Positions 17,757-27,113 of a DNA stretch of 64,000 nt are shown here, in pieces. This stretch comes from Alphaproteobacteria bacterium (GTDB taxonomy: Bacteria > Pseudomonadota > Alphaproteobacteria > Caulobacterales > Maricaulaceae), in contig WGNH01000027.1 in assembly GCA_016124665.1 (NCBI GenBank), positions 1 to 64,000 of the forward strand, in the 5' to 3' direction. The position numbers and the translations under genes are program-made. Under the pieces are notes generated by a model. It saw nothing but the letters and a program-made list of their open reading frames with translations. It made no database searches and was not told where the DNA came from. Numbering within the stretch: position 1 is the first letter of the stretch; each line of letters opens with the position of its first letter.

Positions 17757-19358
17757 TTACCGCATATAAATATAGATTGTATCTTCATGAATGAAAACAG
17801 AACTTTCATGAGGCCAAGGCTGACGTTCATCCAAGAGATTGTCGCGTGCGTATTGTTGTTTCTCCATGAACTGTCCATCATGCCGACCGCGAAAGTTTAT
17901 CGAAGAGCCTAGCAACTCGAACACCACTTCATCGGCCCACATGGCGGACAGTTCGCCGTGATCCATGTGCCCGTCTCCGAATATCTCATATTGCCGTCCG
18001 CCAGAGTTTAATAGCGTGCGGCGGTATGGTGGGTAGATGCCGATGCGAACAAGATCGTAGGTCTGCGATACATCTAGTTCAGGCAGGCTCTCCATTCTCG
18101 AGAGGATGCGATTTGAGAGAGCGAGGTCATGCTGGACGCCACGCAGAAGGACATTTTGGCGCACCAAGTCTGCCTGAATGTGTCGAGTAATGATCAGCGA
18201 AATAGAGATCGCTGCAATCATATAAAGCCATTTTCGCTTTACCCCATCATATAGCAACATTGACGACAGGATGACGGAGAAGCTGAATGCATGCAAAAAA
18301 CCAAGACTGGTGTTATAGCGATACTGAAACGGCGGCCCGTTCAGGGTTACGATAATGTATACAAATTTTGTTGCTACCACTGCGCTTAGCCAGAAAAGAA
18401 TGATTAATCCAAGTCGAACTGGATTCTTGATGATGCCGGCGGCAGAAAGAATCACGGCTATAGATAAAACAATAAGCAGAAGCCGCTTCTGTGTTTGCAT
18501 CAGGTCGGGTTGTGTAATGATCAAATGTTGGAAAGCAAATCCTGCAGCATCGATGAGCCTGGAAGGCAAATCTAGTATGTCATTTACGCTTGCCTGTGAA
18601 GGCAATGTGATCCCAAAAAGCTTGAGAGAAGCCCAATAGCCTGCCGATGCCAGCGCAAGAACGGCAGCGGACAAGCCTATCTTTTTGAGGACTGAAGCAA
18701 TACCCTCTTCGAACTTGGCGTTGCCATCTCGCCTGGAAATCGAGGCGATTGCCGCTCCGGCAATAACCGTTGCGTAAACGCTTAATGTCGTTTGGTACGA
18801 TGCGGCACACAAGATTAGCGCCACTGTTGCGAACACCAAAGGCACGACTCGCGCTTGCCAGGCAAATACGGCCGCAAGACACGCGAAAAACCAGCCAGAA
18901 AAGAAAAGCGGTGTCTGATACGTATAGTAAAAAAATGCTAAAGTCGCCGGAAAGGACATTATGCCTGTTCCGACGATCGTCAGAGTCATTACGTTTGGCC
19001 TCGTCCCCCAGACGCGCATACTCCATATTGATGCAAAAACACCGAGTGCAATGCTAAATACTGGTAAAAAAACCGGAATATCCGCACCATAATTGAGCGG
19101 TACTAGAAACAAATTGAACCACCGACCCGCCCAAATCTGATCATTAGCTGGGGACCAAGGTAGGCGTAACGCATGATTGTGAAACGGATGGTGAGCAATA
19201 AAAATAAAGTAGGTGAATATCGCAAGCGCCGCGATAATGATCGCGGCTTTTGCCTCGGCCTCGGAAAGACGAAACGGTTGGATAAGCGGATTCACGGTGC
19301 TTTCGTAAAAGGTCTTTAGGGGAGATTGCCAGTTTATAGCTGAATTTGTTCGCGACAT
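17757..19358 (-). CDS. Glucosyltransferase-domain (GtrII-like) membrane protein
   Basis: ATG 19358 has AGAGGTG 7 nt upstream and is preferred to TTG 19364; the product is about 533 residues. About ten hydrophobic spans are visible, starting with AAIIIAALAIFTYFIFIAHH. The early HALRLPWSPANDQIWAGRWF periplasmic loop and following spans match the GtrII family (Glucos_trans_II). The last 130 residues are soluble, with ELDVSQTYDLVRIGIYPPYR. This is the cassette's specificity enzyme: it would move glucose from undecaprenyl-phosphate-glucose onto the exported glycan in the periplasm. Together with gtrB and gtrA it forms a complete three-gene side-chain glucosylation module. Confidence 0.8.
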   Translation of the reverse strand: MSRTNSAINWQSPLKTFYESTVNPLIQPFRLSEAEAKAAIIIAALAIFTYFIFIAHHPFHNHALRLPWSPANDQIWAGRWFNLFLVPLNYGADIPVFLPVFSIALGVFASIWSMRVWGTRPNVMTLTIVGTGIMSFPATLAFFYYTYQTPLFFSGWFFACLAAVFAWQARVVPLVFATVALILCAASYQTTLSVYATVIAGAAIASISRRDGNAKFEEGIASVLKKIGLSAAVLALASAGYWASLKLFGITLPSQASVNDILDLPSRLIDAAGFAFQHLIITQPDLMQTQKRLLLIVLSIAVILSAAGIIKNPVRLGLIILFWLSAVVATKFVYIIVTLNGPPFQYRYNTSLGFLHAFSFSVILSSMLLYDGVKRKWLYMIAAISISLIITRHIQADLVRQNVLLRGVQHDLALSNRILSRMESLPELDVSQTYDLVRIGIYPPYRRTLLNSGGRQYEIFGDGHMDHGELSAMWADEVVFELLGSSINFRGRHDGQFMEKQQYARDNLLDERQPWPHESSVFIHEDTIYIYMR

Positions 19359-19645
19359 GTTCAAACACCTCTACTTGGGTCCGTGAGCTTGACCTCGCAT
19401 ACGTCATGTAACTGTCGTTGCCAAACTGTCTGGAAATCTAAGACCGTTTCAAGCCTTGGCGGTTTCAAATTCCGTTTTTAACATCTGTTTCAGCCCCTTT
19501 GACTACCAGCCACGGGATTTCCAGAGGCCATTAAAATTGATTACACGCCTGTAGTATATCGTCCAGTGAACATTTTGCTTAAAGGCATCTGATCGCCCAT
19601 CAATTAAGTTGAGGCCGAGGGGGCACTTCTCCGCCTCAGAACAGC

Positions 19646-21754
19646 TTAATTTCCGTCCCCGTCCCGGCGGGAGAGTTCGCGGCGCAATTCGTGTAATTCC
19701 GCGTGCAGTGCATCCAGCTCCAGTTCCAGCTGCTGGTGTGCGAACCGGGCTTTGGCTTCACCGCCGCGCGCATCCTTCAGGGCGGTAAGGACACTCATCA
19801 CGATCCGGCGGGATTTAAGCGCAACGACAACGCTGAACGCAAGGCAGAAACCGAACAGTCCCGCCATGATGATCCACACCCGCCAGCCGGGCAGCAGGAT
19901 GGCTGACAGTGCCAGGATCGCCATGATCCCCGCGCTTCCCGCCACAAAGCCGGTATTTCGCCTCAGACTCGGGACCCATCTTGCCAGATGCCGGGTCACC
20001 CCGTTTGCAAGAACAGTCATGTCCTCACTGGCTGTGTGATTTACAACGGGACTCTCGATCAACGCTTCTGCAGGCCGGGTGACAACGTCTTCCAGCCTTG
20101 TGCGCTCGAAGACATCCAGATCTCCGCCGACGGTTGCGTTGAGAACCGTGACACCCTTTTTTTCCAGGGCTTGCCGCGCCAGTTTGAAATGTTCGCGCAT
20201 AAGGGCGGTATTGGGGGTATGCCATTTCCGGCCGGCTCCGAAATAGCGCGGATCGAAATGATTGGGATCATCGTCGTGTAAAGAAGTGAGGCGCACATCC
20301 CCGATATCTGCACCGTCTTCCCGTTGCACCGTATCTGGTACCGAATAGCGCATATCGCTACCGACCAGTACCAGCTCCGAAAAACCCATATAGGCCGCCA
20401 GTTGCAACATGGTGACCGCCACCGTGTGCGGTTGGATCACACGGGCAGCGGCATCGAGTGAAAACATGGAGTCGGGCAGATCATCCACCGTACCCGGCTC
20501 CTCATTGAAGAAGTAGCGGTTGGGACCGTCTGCAATCAGGTCACGCCCTTTCAGACGCCGGCGGTCACCTCCGTGTATTTGTAACTCTGCCGGGAAAAAG
20601 GCGACCATGTCCGGATCCGCGGCCAGCATAGCCTCAATGTCACGGGCCCGATCAGGCAGGACCTGGGAATCGACGCAGGTATAATAGGCAGGCCGCCAGT
20701 CAATCCGGTCAAAAAGCAGATGCACGGCGTTGCAGGCGAAGACCGTTTCGCCTTTCAGAAGTGAAAGATCCGTATTGTTCAGCGAGGGGCCATTGCCAAG
20801 AATGATACAGCGCTCACCCTTTCGCGTATCCTTGAGAAGGGAAAGGTCACTCACAGCTTCCGGCGTTTTCAGCTTCGTGCTGAAGCGGGTTCCGCCGCCT
20901 CTTGTCAGTGACGATGTCCGGCGCCTGATCTTGTCCATACGGATGACAGGAGGGTCCATGACACGCAATTGGGGATCCAGCCGGTCGCGCTCCTCTTCCG
21001 TCAGTTCTCGTGGCCGTTTCGGGATAAGATGCCGGAAAGCTTCGCGGAATTCCGGATCCAGCGCGTCAAGTTCGCGCTTGAGAATGGCGCGCATCTCGCG
21101 CTTGTAACGGGACATGGAGACAACCGAGCGCTGCCCGGGGCGCACCCGGAAACAGCCCAGCATCCGGTCCACGGTATAGAGCGGAGCGTGACGGAAAAAC
21201 CGTGCCCACAATTCGAAATCATTGGCAACATCGAAGCTTGTATCAAGTCCGCCGCCGGCGCGCTCCCAGAGACTGCGCCTCCAGAAGGTCGATTCCTGCT
21301 GGATCCAGAGATGGTCTCCCGAAAGGAAGCGCAGGCGCGACCACGGCCGGACGCCTCCGACATACTCCATCTCGCCCAGCACATTCATGGTGCTTGGCCG
21401 CCCGGTGAGCCACTCGACTTCGGGATGGGTTTCAAATATCCGTGCCACCTGAGACAGACACCCGGGGTGAAGAACATCATCCGAGTTGATCCAGCCCATG
21501 ACCTCGCCATCGGTCAGGGCAAACCCCTTGTTGATCGCATCGGCATGGCCATCGTCCGGTTCGCTGATCATCGCGGTCAGGTCATCCCGGTAATGTTCGA
21601 ATATCAGTCGCGATCCATCCGTGCTGGCACCATCGGCGATCACATATTGAAGAGAAGGATAGCCCTGATCCAATACGGATTCGATCGTTTCCCGGAGAAA
21701 GTCCGCCCCGTTATAATTGGGGGTGACGATGCTGAGAGTCAGTTGCTTGGTCAC
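19646..21754 (-). CDS. GT2 glycosyltransferase fused to DUF115-like domain and membrane anchor
   Basis: The start is GTG 21754, overlapping the upstream stop (GTGA). The 702-residue chain has three parts. A GT2 domain at 1-230 contains SIVTPNYNGADFL, YVIADGASTDGS and MGWINSDDVLHPG. A DUF115/MptE-like domain at about 290-540 contains RCIILGNGPSLNNTD, VFACNAVHLLF and ELVLVGSDMRYS; that fold is linked to nonulosonic acid or flagellin modification in other bacteria. Two closely spaced hydrophobic segments lie near 610-660 and a short coiled coil ends the chain. The combination suggests a membrane-tethered transferase for a rare sugar; that role is inferred. Confidence 0.7.
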   Translation of the reverse strand: MTKQLTLSIVTPNYNGADFLRETIESVLDQGYPSLQYVIADGASTDGSRLIFEHYRDDLTAMISEPDDGHADAINKGFALTDGEVMGWINSDDVLHPGCLSQVARIFETHPEVEWLTGRPSTMNVLGEMEYVGGVRPWSRLRFLSGDHLWIQQESTFWRRSLWERAGGGLDTSFDVANDFELWARFFRHAPLYTVDRMLGCFRVRPGQRSVVSMSRYKREMRAILKRELDALDPEFREAFRHLIPKRPRELTEEERDRLDPQLRVMDPPVIRMDKIRRRTSSLTRGGGTRFSTKLKTPEAVSDLSLLKDTRKGERCIILGNGPSLNNTDLSLLKGETVFACNAVHLLFDRIDWRPAYYTCVDSQVLPDRARDIEAMLAADPDMVAFFPAELQIHGGDRRRLKGRDLIADGPNRYFFNEEPGTVDDLPDSMFSLDAAARVIQPHTVAVTMLQLAAYMGFSELVLVGSDMRYSVPDTVQREDGADIGDVRLTSLHDDDPNHFDPRYFGAGRKWHTPNTALMREHFKLARQALEKKGVTVLNATVGGDLDVFERTRLEDVVTRPAEALIESPVVNHTASEDMTVLANGVTRHLARWVPSLRRNTGFVAGSAGIMAILALSAILLPGWRVWIIMAGLFGFCLAFSVVVALKSRRIVMSVLTALKDARGGEAKARFAHQQLELELDALHAELHELRRELSRRDGDGN

Positions 21755-22503
21755 GCTGTCAACTTTCTTCGGGAGAGGGTTTCCGCTGCCAGTGAAAGTG
21801 TGGATTTTGTTGCCGACCAGGCGCCTTTATTCCGGTTTACCAGCTGAAACACTTCTTGTAGCCGGCGCATGGAAACCTGATGGGTTTTGGTCCCGTTTCC
21901 CATATAGGCCGTTGATAGCGTGTGCTGAAGCATTTCGAACTTGGCTCCTGATTGATAAAGGCGAACCCATAAATCCCAGTCCATCACGAATTGCAGATCC
22001 GGATTGACACCGCCAACTGCGGTGACAGCCGAACGCCGGGCAAAGCAGGACGGTTGGGATATGATATTGGAACGCAGGATCAGGGGCGATATCCCGTCAA
22101 CCTGATCATGGGCTTCGGTTATGTTCCCGGCAATATCGACGAAATCGGTCAGGCCATAGACAACATCGAGCGCCGGATTTGAGCCTATGGCGCCGCGGAC
22201 ATGGTCCAGCGCGTCTGGCAACAGGCAATCATCTGCATTGAGCCAGAAAACGAAATCCGATTCGGTATGATTCCAGCCCTCGGCGATGGCCGCGGATTGC
22301 CCCCTGTCCGGCCCGGTGCGCAGATAGGCAAAGTCGATCCCGCAGGCCTGTGCAGCGTCAGCCACCCGCGGATCGCCGGAGGCATCCAGAAGAGCCACTT
22401 GCAGGGGAGGAGTCTGAATCGCCAGGCTTTCCAGTGACCGGGGCAGAAAGTCATGCCAGCTTCCAACAGGAATGGCGGCTGCAAAACTTACCGGTTCATG
22501 CAT
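21751..22503 (-). CDS. GT2 family glycosyltransferase
   Basis: The 250-residue cytoplasmic GT-A enzyme has LQVALLDASGDPRVAD as the nucleotide-binding strand, RGQSAAIAEGWNHTES and the metal-binding-type VFWLNADDCLLPD near 95. QFVMDWDLWVRLYQSG follows in the acceptor region. It overlaps the start of the GT2-DUF115 fusion downstream, so both are made together. Donor and acceptor cannot be read from sequence. Confidence 0.82.
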   Translation of the reverse strand: MHEPVSFAAAIPVGSWHDFLPRSLESLAIQTPPLQVALLDASGDPRVADAAQACGIDFAYLRTGPDRGQSAAIAEGWNHTESDFVFWLNADDCLLPDALDHVRGAIGSNPALDVVYGLTDFVDIAGNITEAHDQVDGISPLILRSNIISQPSCFARRSAVTAVGGVNPDLQFVMDWDLWVRLYQSGAKFEMLQHTLSTAYMGNGTKTHQVSMRRLQEVFQLVNRNKGAWSATKSTLSLAAETLSRRKLTA

Positions 22504-22716
22504 ATCAATTTTGCCTTGCGGTTTTCATACCGCGAATCTTGAAGGGATGTTTGCGGGGGATCAAGCATGTTCATAACCGCCCACACTTGTAATCACCGAA
22601 TGGACCGCTCCCATTACGCACATAATACCGGCCCGTCCAGCCTGACCCGGGCTCTGCAGGTGTCCGGCTCAGCAGGTGGAGGGATAACACTTCTCACTTC
22701 ACAATATCGCGCCGGT

Positions 22717-23721
22717 TTACATGTCTGTATGGCGGAGCGGGCGGATATCCGGGGCACGGGCCAGTAATTTGCCGGGTGACCAGGTCATGGCCCGCGAAAT
22801 GGCTAAAGAGCTCATCGTTCGCTTTTCCTGGATGGTCCGGCGGGATGTGAACACAGCGGGAAGCCCGCTCAGAGCGTCCCCCATGGCACGGGCAGTGCAT
22901 CTGAACTTGCCGTGAAAAAGGCTGCGGAACAGAAAGGCCAGATTTGTGATGGCCACAAACGGAGTTGCCAGCCAGAGCATCAGCGGCGGCGCGTTTTTGA
23001 CCCATGTCCAGATCCGGTTCCTTGTGCCGTGATATATCGTGAAATCGGACCGCCGCCCGGAAATCCCCGAACCGACATGATACACTACAGACTGGCTCGC
23101 ATGCACGCACACGGCTCCGGACAGTCTCAGCCGGAAGGCAAGATCGACATCTTCGACATAGCAGAAAAAGGATTCATCAAATCCGCCCGCGCCGATATAG
23201 GCATCACGCCTGTACAAGGCGGCGGCGGCGCAGGGACCGAAGACATAGCCATCATAATCCGGCGCTTTTTCGATAGGCCATTCAAATCCGCCGCGCCAGG
23301 CCAGTCCCAGCGGTGAATACGCATCGCCGACACCGTCCAGCTGTCCCGGATTCAGTTTTGAAAGCTGTGTGCACCCGACCATTTCTGCGTCATGGGCTTC
23401 GCCGCAGCTCAGCGCCATCTCGAGCCAGTCAGGGTCCGGAACCGTATCCGGGTTCAGCATGGCGATCCAGGGGGCATCCCCCAGCGCTGCCCCCTGGTTG
23501 CAGGCCGCAGCAAAACCGACATTTTCAGTGTTGTGGATGACGGTGAAACGGTCATCACCGGGGACCAGCAGTTTTTCCGATCCGTCGGTAGAATTGTTAT
23601 CGATCAAATACACATGAAATGAAGCAAGGGTCTGATTTTTTACGGCTTCGATGCACTCTTCAATGAATTCACCGCCGTTGAAATTCACAATAATGATGTC
23701 CACCAGCGATTGGGTCGCCAT
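22717..23721 (-). CDS. GT2 family glycosyltransferase (rhamnosyltransferase-like)
   Basis: ATG 23721 is preferred to GTG 23727 because GGGGG lies 7 nt upstream; about 334 residues. It has VDIIIVNFNGGEFIEECIE, YLIDNNSTDGSEKLL, the ENVGFAAACNQGA segment and WIAMLNPDTVPDPDWL. The FFCYVEDVDLAFRLRLSG motif is typical of the WbbL/RfbF rhamnosyltransferase-like clade. A hydrophobic segment near 255-280 may associate it with the membrane. It is divergent from glmM, and a 213-bp spacer separates it from the next minus-strand gene. Confidence 0.82.
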   Translation of the reverse strand: MATQSLVDIIIVNFNGGEFIEECIEAVKNQTLASFHVYLIDNNSTDGSEKLLVPGDDRFTVIHNTENVGFAAACNQGAALGDAPWIAMLNPDTVPDPDWLEMALSCGEAHDAEMVGCTQLSKLNPGQLDGVGDAYSPLGLAWRGGFEWPIEKAPDYDGYVFGPCAAAALYRRDAYIGAGGFDESFFCYVEDVDLAFRLRLSGAVCVHASQSVVYHVGSGISGRRSDFTIYHGTRNRIWTWVKNAPPLMLWLATPFVAITNLAFLFRSLFHGKFRCTARAMGDALSGLPAVFTSRRTIQEKRTMSSLAISRAMTWSPGKLLARAPDIRPLRHTDM

Positions 23722-23918
23722 AATCACACCCCCGGATACACCCGTTTCTGATCAACCAGACCTCGTGATCGGTCAGACCGGCGCTTACTGTGATGCCGGG
23801 CGGGTTAAGTCAACACGGCAGGCCCCGGCATTTCGCTGGCATTTGCCATAGGTCGGCGGAAAAAACCTTGCTACCGTTTCATGGTCAGGCGCATGGGCGT
23901 TAATCGGGAACAGGCGGC

Positions 23919-25277
23919 ATGAAGAACAAGAAGCAGTATTTTGGAACCGACGGCATTCGCGGAACGGTTAATACGCCTCCCATGACGCCGATGCTGGCCA
24001 TGCAGCTGGGGATGGCCGCCGGTCAGTATTTCAAACGCCGGGGCGATCACCGGCATTCCGTGGTGATCGGAAAGGATACACGACTTTCAGGTTATATGAT
24101 TGAAACCGCACTGGTCTCGGGATTCACCGCCGTCGGCATGGATGTTTTCCAGTTCGGGCCCATCCCCACACCGGCAGTGGCCCAGCTGACACGATCCCTG
24201 CGGGCCGATCTGGGCGTGATGATCACGGCCTCTCATAACCCATACCATGACAATGGCATCAAGCTGTTTGGCCCGGATGGATTCAAGCTCTCCGATCAGG
24301 CCGAAGTGGAAATCGAAGCACTGATGCAAAAGCCGGCTGCCATAATGCTGGCCAAGCCGGACCATCTGGGAAGGGCAAAACGGATTGATGATGCGCAGGC
24401 GCGTTATGTCGAGATAGCAAAGGCAACATTTCCACGGGACATGACGCTTTCAGGCCTGCGGATCGCTATCGATTGTGCCAATGGCGCAGCCTACAAGGTG
24501 GGCCCGGCGACCTTCTGGGAATTGGGAGCCGAAGTGGTAAATATCCACACCGAACCCGACGGGTTCAATATTAATCGTGAGTGTGGCGCCACCGACCCGG
24601 CCTCTCTGGCCGAAAAAGTCATCGAGACACGTGCGGATATCGGCATTGCCTTTGATGGCGATGCGGACCGGCTGATTGTCGTCGATGAGCGCGGCCAGAT
24701 TGTGGATGGCGACCAACTGCTCGGATTGATCGCTTCGGAATGGTTTTCCGCTGGCCGGCTTCGCGGCAAAAGCGTTGTTGCTACGGTGATGTCCAATCTG
24801 ATGCTGGAGCATTTCCTGAAATCCCGGGGAGTCGGGCTGGAGCGGGCAGATGTCGGTGATCGCTACGTTGTAGAGAAAATGCGGGAATTGGACGCCAACA
24901 TTGGCGGCGAACAATCCGGGCATATTGTGTTGAGCGATTTTGCGACGACCGGAGACGGTCTGATCGCGGCGCTTCAATTACTTGCGATTCTGAAAAGAAA
25001 GGATCGGCCGGTCAGCGAGAGTTGCCGGGTGTTTGAGCCCGCGCCACAAAGGCTGGAAAATATGGCTGTTGCCAATGGTGCCGCTATCCTGGCATCTCCG
25101 GACGTCAAAAAGGCGATTGCGGATGCCGAATTACATCTCGGGAAGAATGGCCGGATTCTCGTTCGCGCTTCTGGCACCGAACCTGTTATCAGGGTGATGG
25201 CCGAAGGCGACGAAAAGGCGAGTGCGGAAGCCATCGGTATCGTGTCGGCGGCCATAGCGGAGAGCGCCCATTGCTAG
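23919..25277 (+). CDS. glmM: Phosphoglucosamine mutase
   Basis: GlmM interconverts glucosamine-6-phosphate and glucosamine-1-phosphate on the way to UDP-GlcNAc. The 452-residue length is standard. The phosphoserine loop ITASHNP places the catalytic serine at 105, the Mg-binding loop FDGDADR is near 245, and the phosphate-binding [12 protein letters not shown] is near the C-terminus. The N-terminal YFGTDGIRG is diagnostic of GlmM rather than ManB. In many alphaproteobacteria glmM sits beside ftsH or folP; here it lies in the glycan-precursor block instead. Confidence 0.94.
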   Translation: MKNKKQYFGTDGIRGTVNTPPMTPMLAMQLGMAAGQYFKRRGDHRHSVVIGKDTRLSGYMIETALVSGFTAVGMDVFQFGPIPTPAVAQLTRSLRADLGVMITASHNPYHDNGIKLFGPDGFKLSDQAEVEIEALMQKPAAIMLAKPDHLGRAKRIDDAQARYVEIAKATFPRDMTLSGLRIAIDCANGAAYKVGPATFWELGAEVVNIHTEPDGFNINRECGATDPASLAEKVIETRADIGIAFDGDADRLIVVDERGQIVDGDQLLGLIASEWFSAGRLRGKSVVATVMSNLMLEHFLKSRGVGLERADVGDRYVVEKMRELDANIGGEQSGHIVLSDFATTGDGLIAALQLLAILKRKDRPVSESCRVFEPAPQRLENMAVANGAAILASPDVKKAIADAELHLGKNGRILVRASGTEPVIRVMAEGDEKASAEAIGIVSAAIAESAHC

Positions 25278-25304
25278 TCCCCACGGCTGTACAGGATTGA
25301 AATT

Positions 25305-25910
25305 GTGCTCCTCCGATTGAACGACCCGGTTTTCTACTTGCTGTGCGCCCTGTCGGCTGCGGCCATGATATTTCTGCCGCTCATGATGGCAGGACAAAAC
25401 CAATCGCAACGCGCTCAGGACATCATTGATAATGGTATCGAGGCCGGGTTTGATCGGCTCCAGACCCTTGTCACCGGGCCGGGGATTGTATCCACGGTGA
25501 GGATCGGGACGCAAGGCGGACAATCCGTCATTGTCGTGGCCGAGAATGAATTGGGCGATCCCAACATCACGCCATCGGCGGGCGGATTTATCCCCCTCAG
25601 CGGACAGGAGCTCGAAGTCGTTCAGGGACATGTCCTTCGCATTACCTTCCATGTCGAAGCGGCGCCGGAAAGCGAAGCCGAGCAGATCTATGTGGGAGCC
25701 TTCCAGCGGGGAATTGGACAGAACGGATGGCAATTGCATGCCCTGCCAGATCAGAATGAGCCGATCATTCTGACAATGACGCCGCCACAGTGTGACGCGG
25801 AATATGCCTTCTTCGGTGTCTGGCCAGCAGCGTTGGGTGAAGCCGGTGCCATCCAGCTCGACCGTATACGCATTGAAGTGCTCGAGCCGGTCGGGTGTGG
25901 GGATCAATAA
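25305..25910 (+). CDS. Membrane-anchored periplasmic protein of unknown function
   Basis: The 201-residue product starts at GTG 25305. It has one hydrophobic segment (FYLLCALSAAAMIFLPLMM) near residues 9-27 acting as anchor or signal. The rest is a soluble domain with IVSTVRIGTQGGQ and HVLRITFHVEAAPESEAEQIYVG, ending near two cysteines (PPQCDAEY and EPVGCGDQ). The beta-rich pattern resembles a carbohydrate-binding jelly roll, but no family is recognised. It lies 27 bp after glmM and its stop overlaps the epimerase ATG by one base, so it belongs to the precursor operon. Confidence 0.65.
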   Translation: MLLRLNDPVFYLLCALSAAAMIFLPLMMAGQNQSQRAQDIIDNGIEAGFDRLQTLVTGPGIVSTVRIGTQGGQSVIVVAENELGDPNITPSAGGFIPLSGQELEVVQGHVLRITFHVEAAPESEAEQIYVGAFQRGIGQNGWQLHALPDQNEPIILTMTPPQCDAEYAFFGVWPAALGEAGAIQLDRIRIEVLEPVGCGDQ

Positions 25911-26887
25911 TGCCGAAGCATTCGAGAATTATTGTCACCGGAGCAGCCGGCTTTATCGGCTCACATGCCGTTAAGGCGTTGCTGGATGCAGGACATTCGG
26001 TTTTGGGTATCGATAATATCAATGAATATTATGATTCGAAGCTCAAGAATGACAGGCTGAAAAGTATAGGATATCATAAAGAATTCGAATTTGAAAAAAT
26101 AGATATTTCAGATCATAATAAAATTGTTGATGTATTCGATTCTTACAAACCGGTGCGCGTGCTTCATTTGGCAGCGCAGGCAGGTGTGAGGTATTCAATT
26201 GAAAATCCGTTTTCGTATATCGAATCAAATCTCAAGGGGCACCTTTCCATACTTGAGGCCATTCGCAATTCTGCGTCAGTCCGGCATCTCGTATATGCAT
26301 CATCCAGCTCTGTTTATGGGAACGACACGGCGGTGCCATTTTCGGAAAATGCCCGGGCTGACAAGCCGGTCTCTCTCTACGCGGCGACAAAACGTGCTGA
26401 TGAGTTGCTGAGCGAAAGCTATGCCAGCCTCTACAGAATTCCACAGACGGGGTTGCGCTTCTTTACGGTTTACGGACCATGGGGACGTCCGGACATGGCG
26501 TACTGGCTTTTCACCAAGGCCATTCTTGAATCGAAACCTATAAAGGTTTTCAATGACGGAAATCTCGAAAGAGATTTTACGTATATTGATGATGTTATCG
26601 AGACCACAGTAAAAATAATTGAAGATGAAAATTTTGAACATGGGCACCGCATTTATAATATTGGTGGATCCAGTCCCCGGCGGCTTCAGGAATTTATTGA
26701 TCTGATCGCAAAAGCGTGTGGCAAGACGGCAATCTGCCAGAATTTTCCGATGCAGCCAGGGGATGTTTACAGAACCTGTGCCGATCTGACGAGGATCACC
26801 AAGGATTATCACTACCGGCCTCGAGTTGATCTTGAGACCGGTCTCCCGCGTTTCGTTGAATGGTACCGACAATACTTTGGCGTTTAG
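25910..26887 (+). CDS. NAD-dependent epimerase, UDP-glucuronate 4-epimerase-like
   Basis: ATG 25910 (GGGGA upstream, overlapping the previous stop as TAATG) gives 325 residues. It is a short-chain extended dehydrogenase/epimerase with VTGAAGFIGSHAV as the NAD-binding Rossmann loop, HLAAQAGVRYS, YASSSSVYG and the catalytic YAATK. The ENPFSYIESNLKGHLSILEA and FFTVYGPWGRPDMA segments are characteristic of UDP-glucuronate 4-epimerases, which make UDP-galacturonate. The central part, about 25990-26700, is visibly AT-rich compared with its neighbours, a sign of recent transfer. Confidence 0.85.
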   Translation: MPKHSRIIVTGAAGFIGSHAVKALLDAGHSVLGIDNINEYYDSKLKNDRLKSIGYHKEFEFEKIDISDHNKIVDVFDSYKPVRVLHLAAQAGVRYSIENPFSYIESNLKGHLSILEAIRNSASVRHLVYASSSSVYGNDTAVPFSENARADKPVSLYAATKRADELLSESYASLYRIPQTGLRFFTVYGPWGRPDMAYWLFTKAILESKPIKVFNDGNLERDFTYIDDVIETTVKIIEDENFEHGHRIYNIGGSSPRRLQEFIDLIAKACGKTAICQNFPMQPGDVYRTCADLTRITKDYHYRPRVDLETGLPRFVEWYRQYFGV

Positions 26888-27113
26888 CAGTCTGCGGTAA
26901 TTCCGATTACCTGGCTTTCTCTCGTATGAATATTTGGCTTATCGCTCCTGCAAGCCGTGACAAAATACATGTGAAACCCTCTTGAATCAGGAATTATTGA
27001 TTCTTCAAGATGCAGCTATGTATATAGCAAGCTGTTTGAAAACGCTTATGGATTGTGCGAAGCATTCTTATCGCTAAAACGTATATTTTCCGGATAAAGT
27101 GTAAGGACGACAG

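Noticed and set aside
16411..19358. Prophage remnant around the gtr genes
   Set aside because: No integrase, phage structural gene, tRNA or direct repeats are visible; only gene content and base composition suggest transfer.
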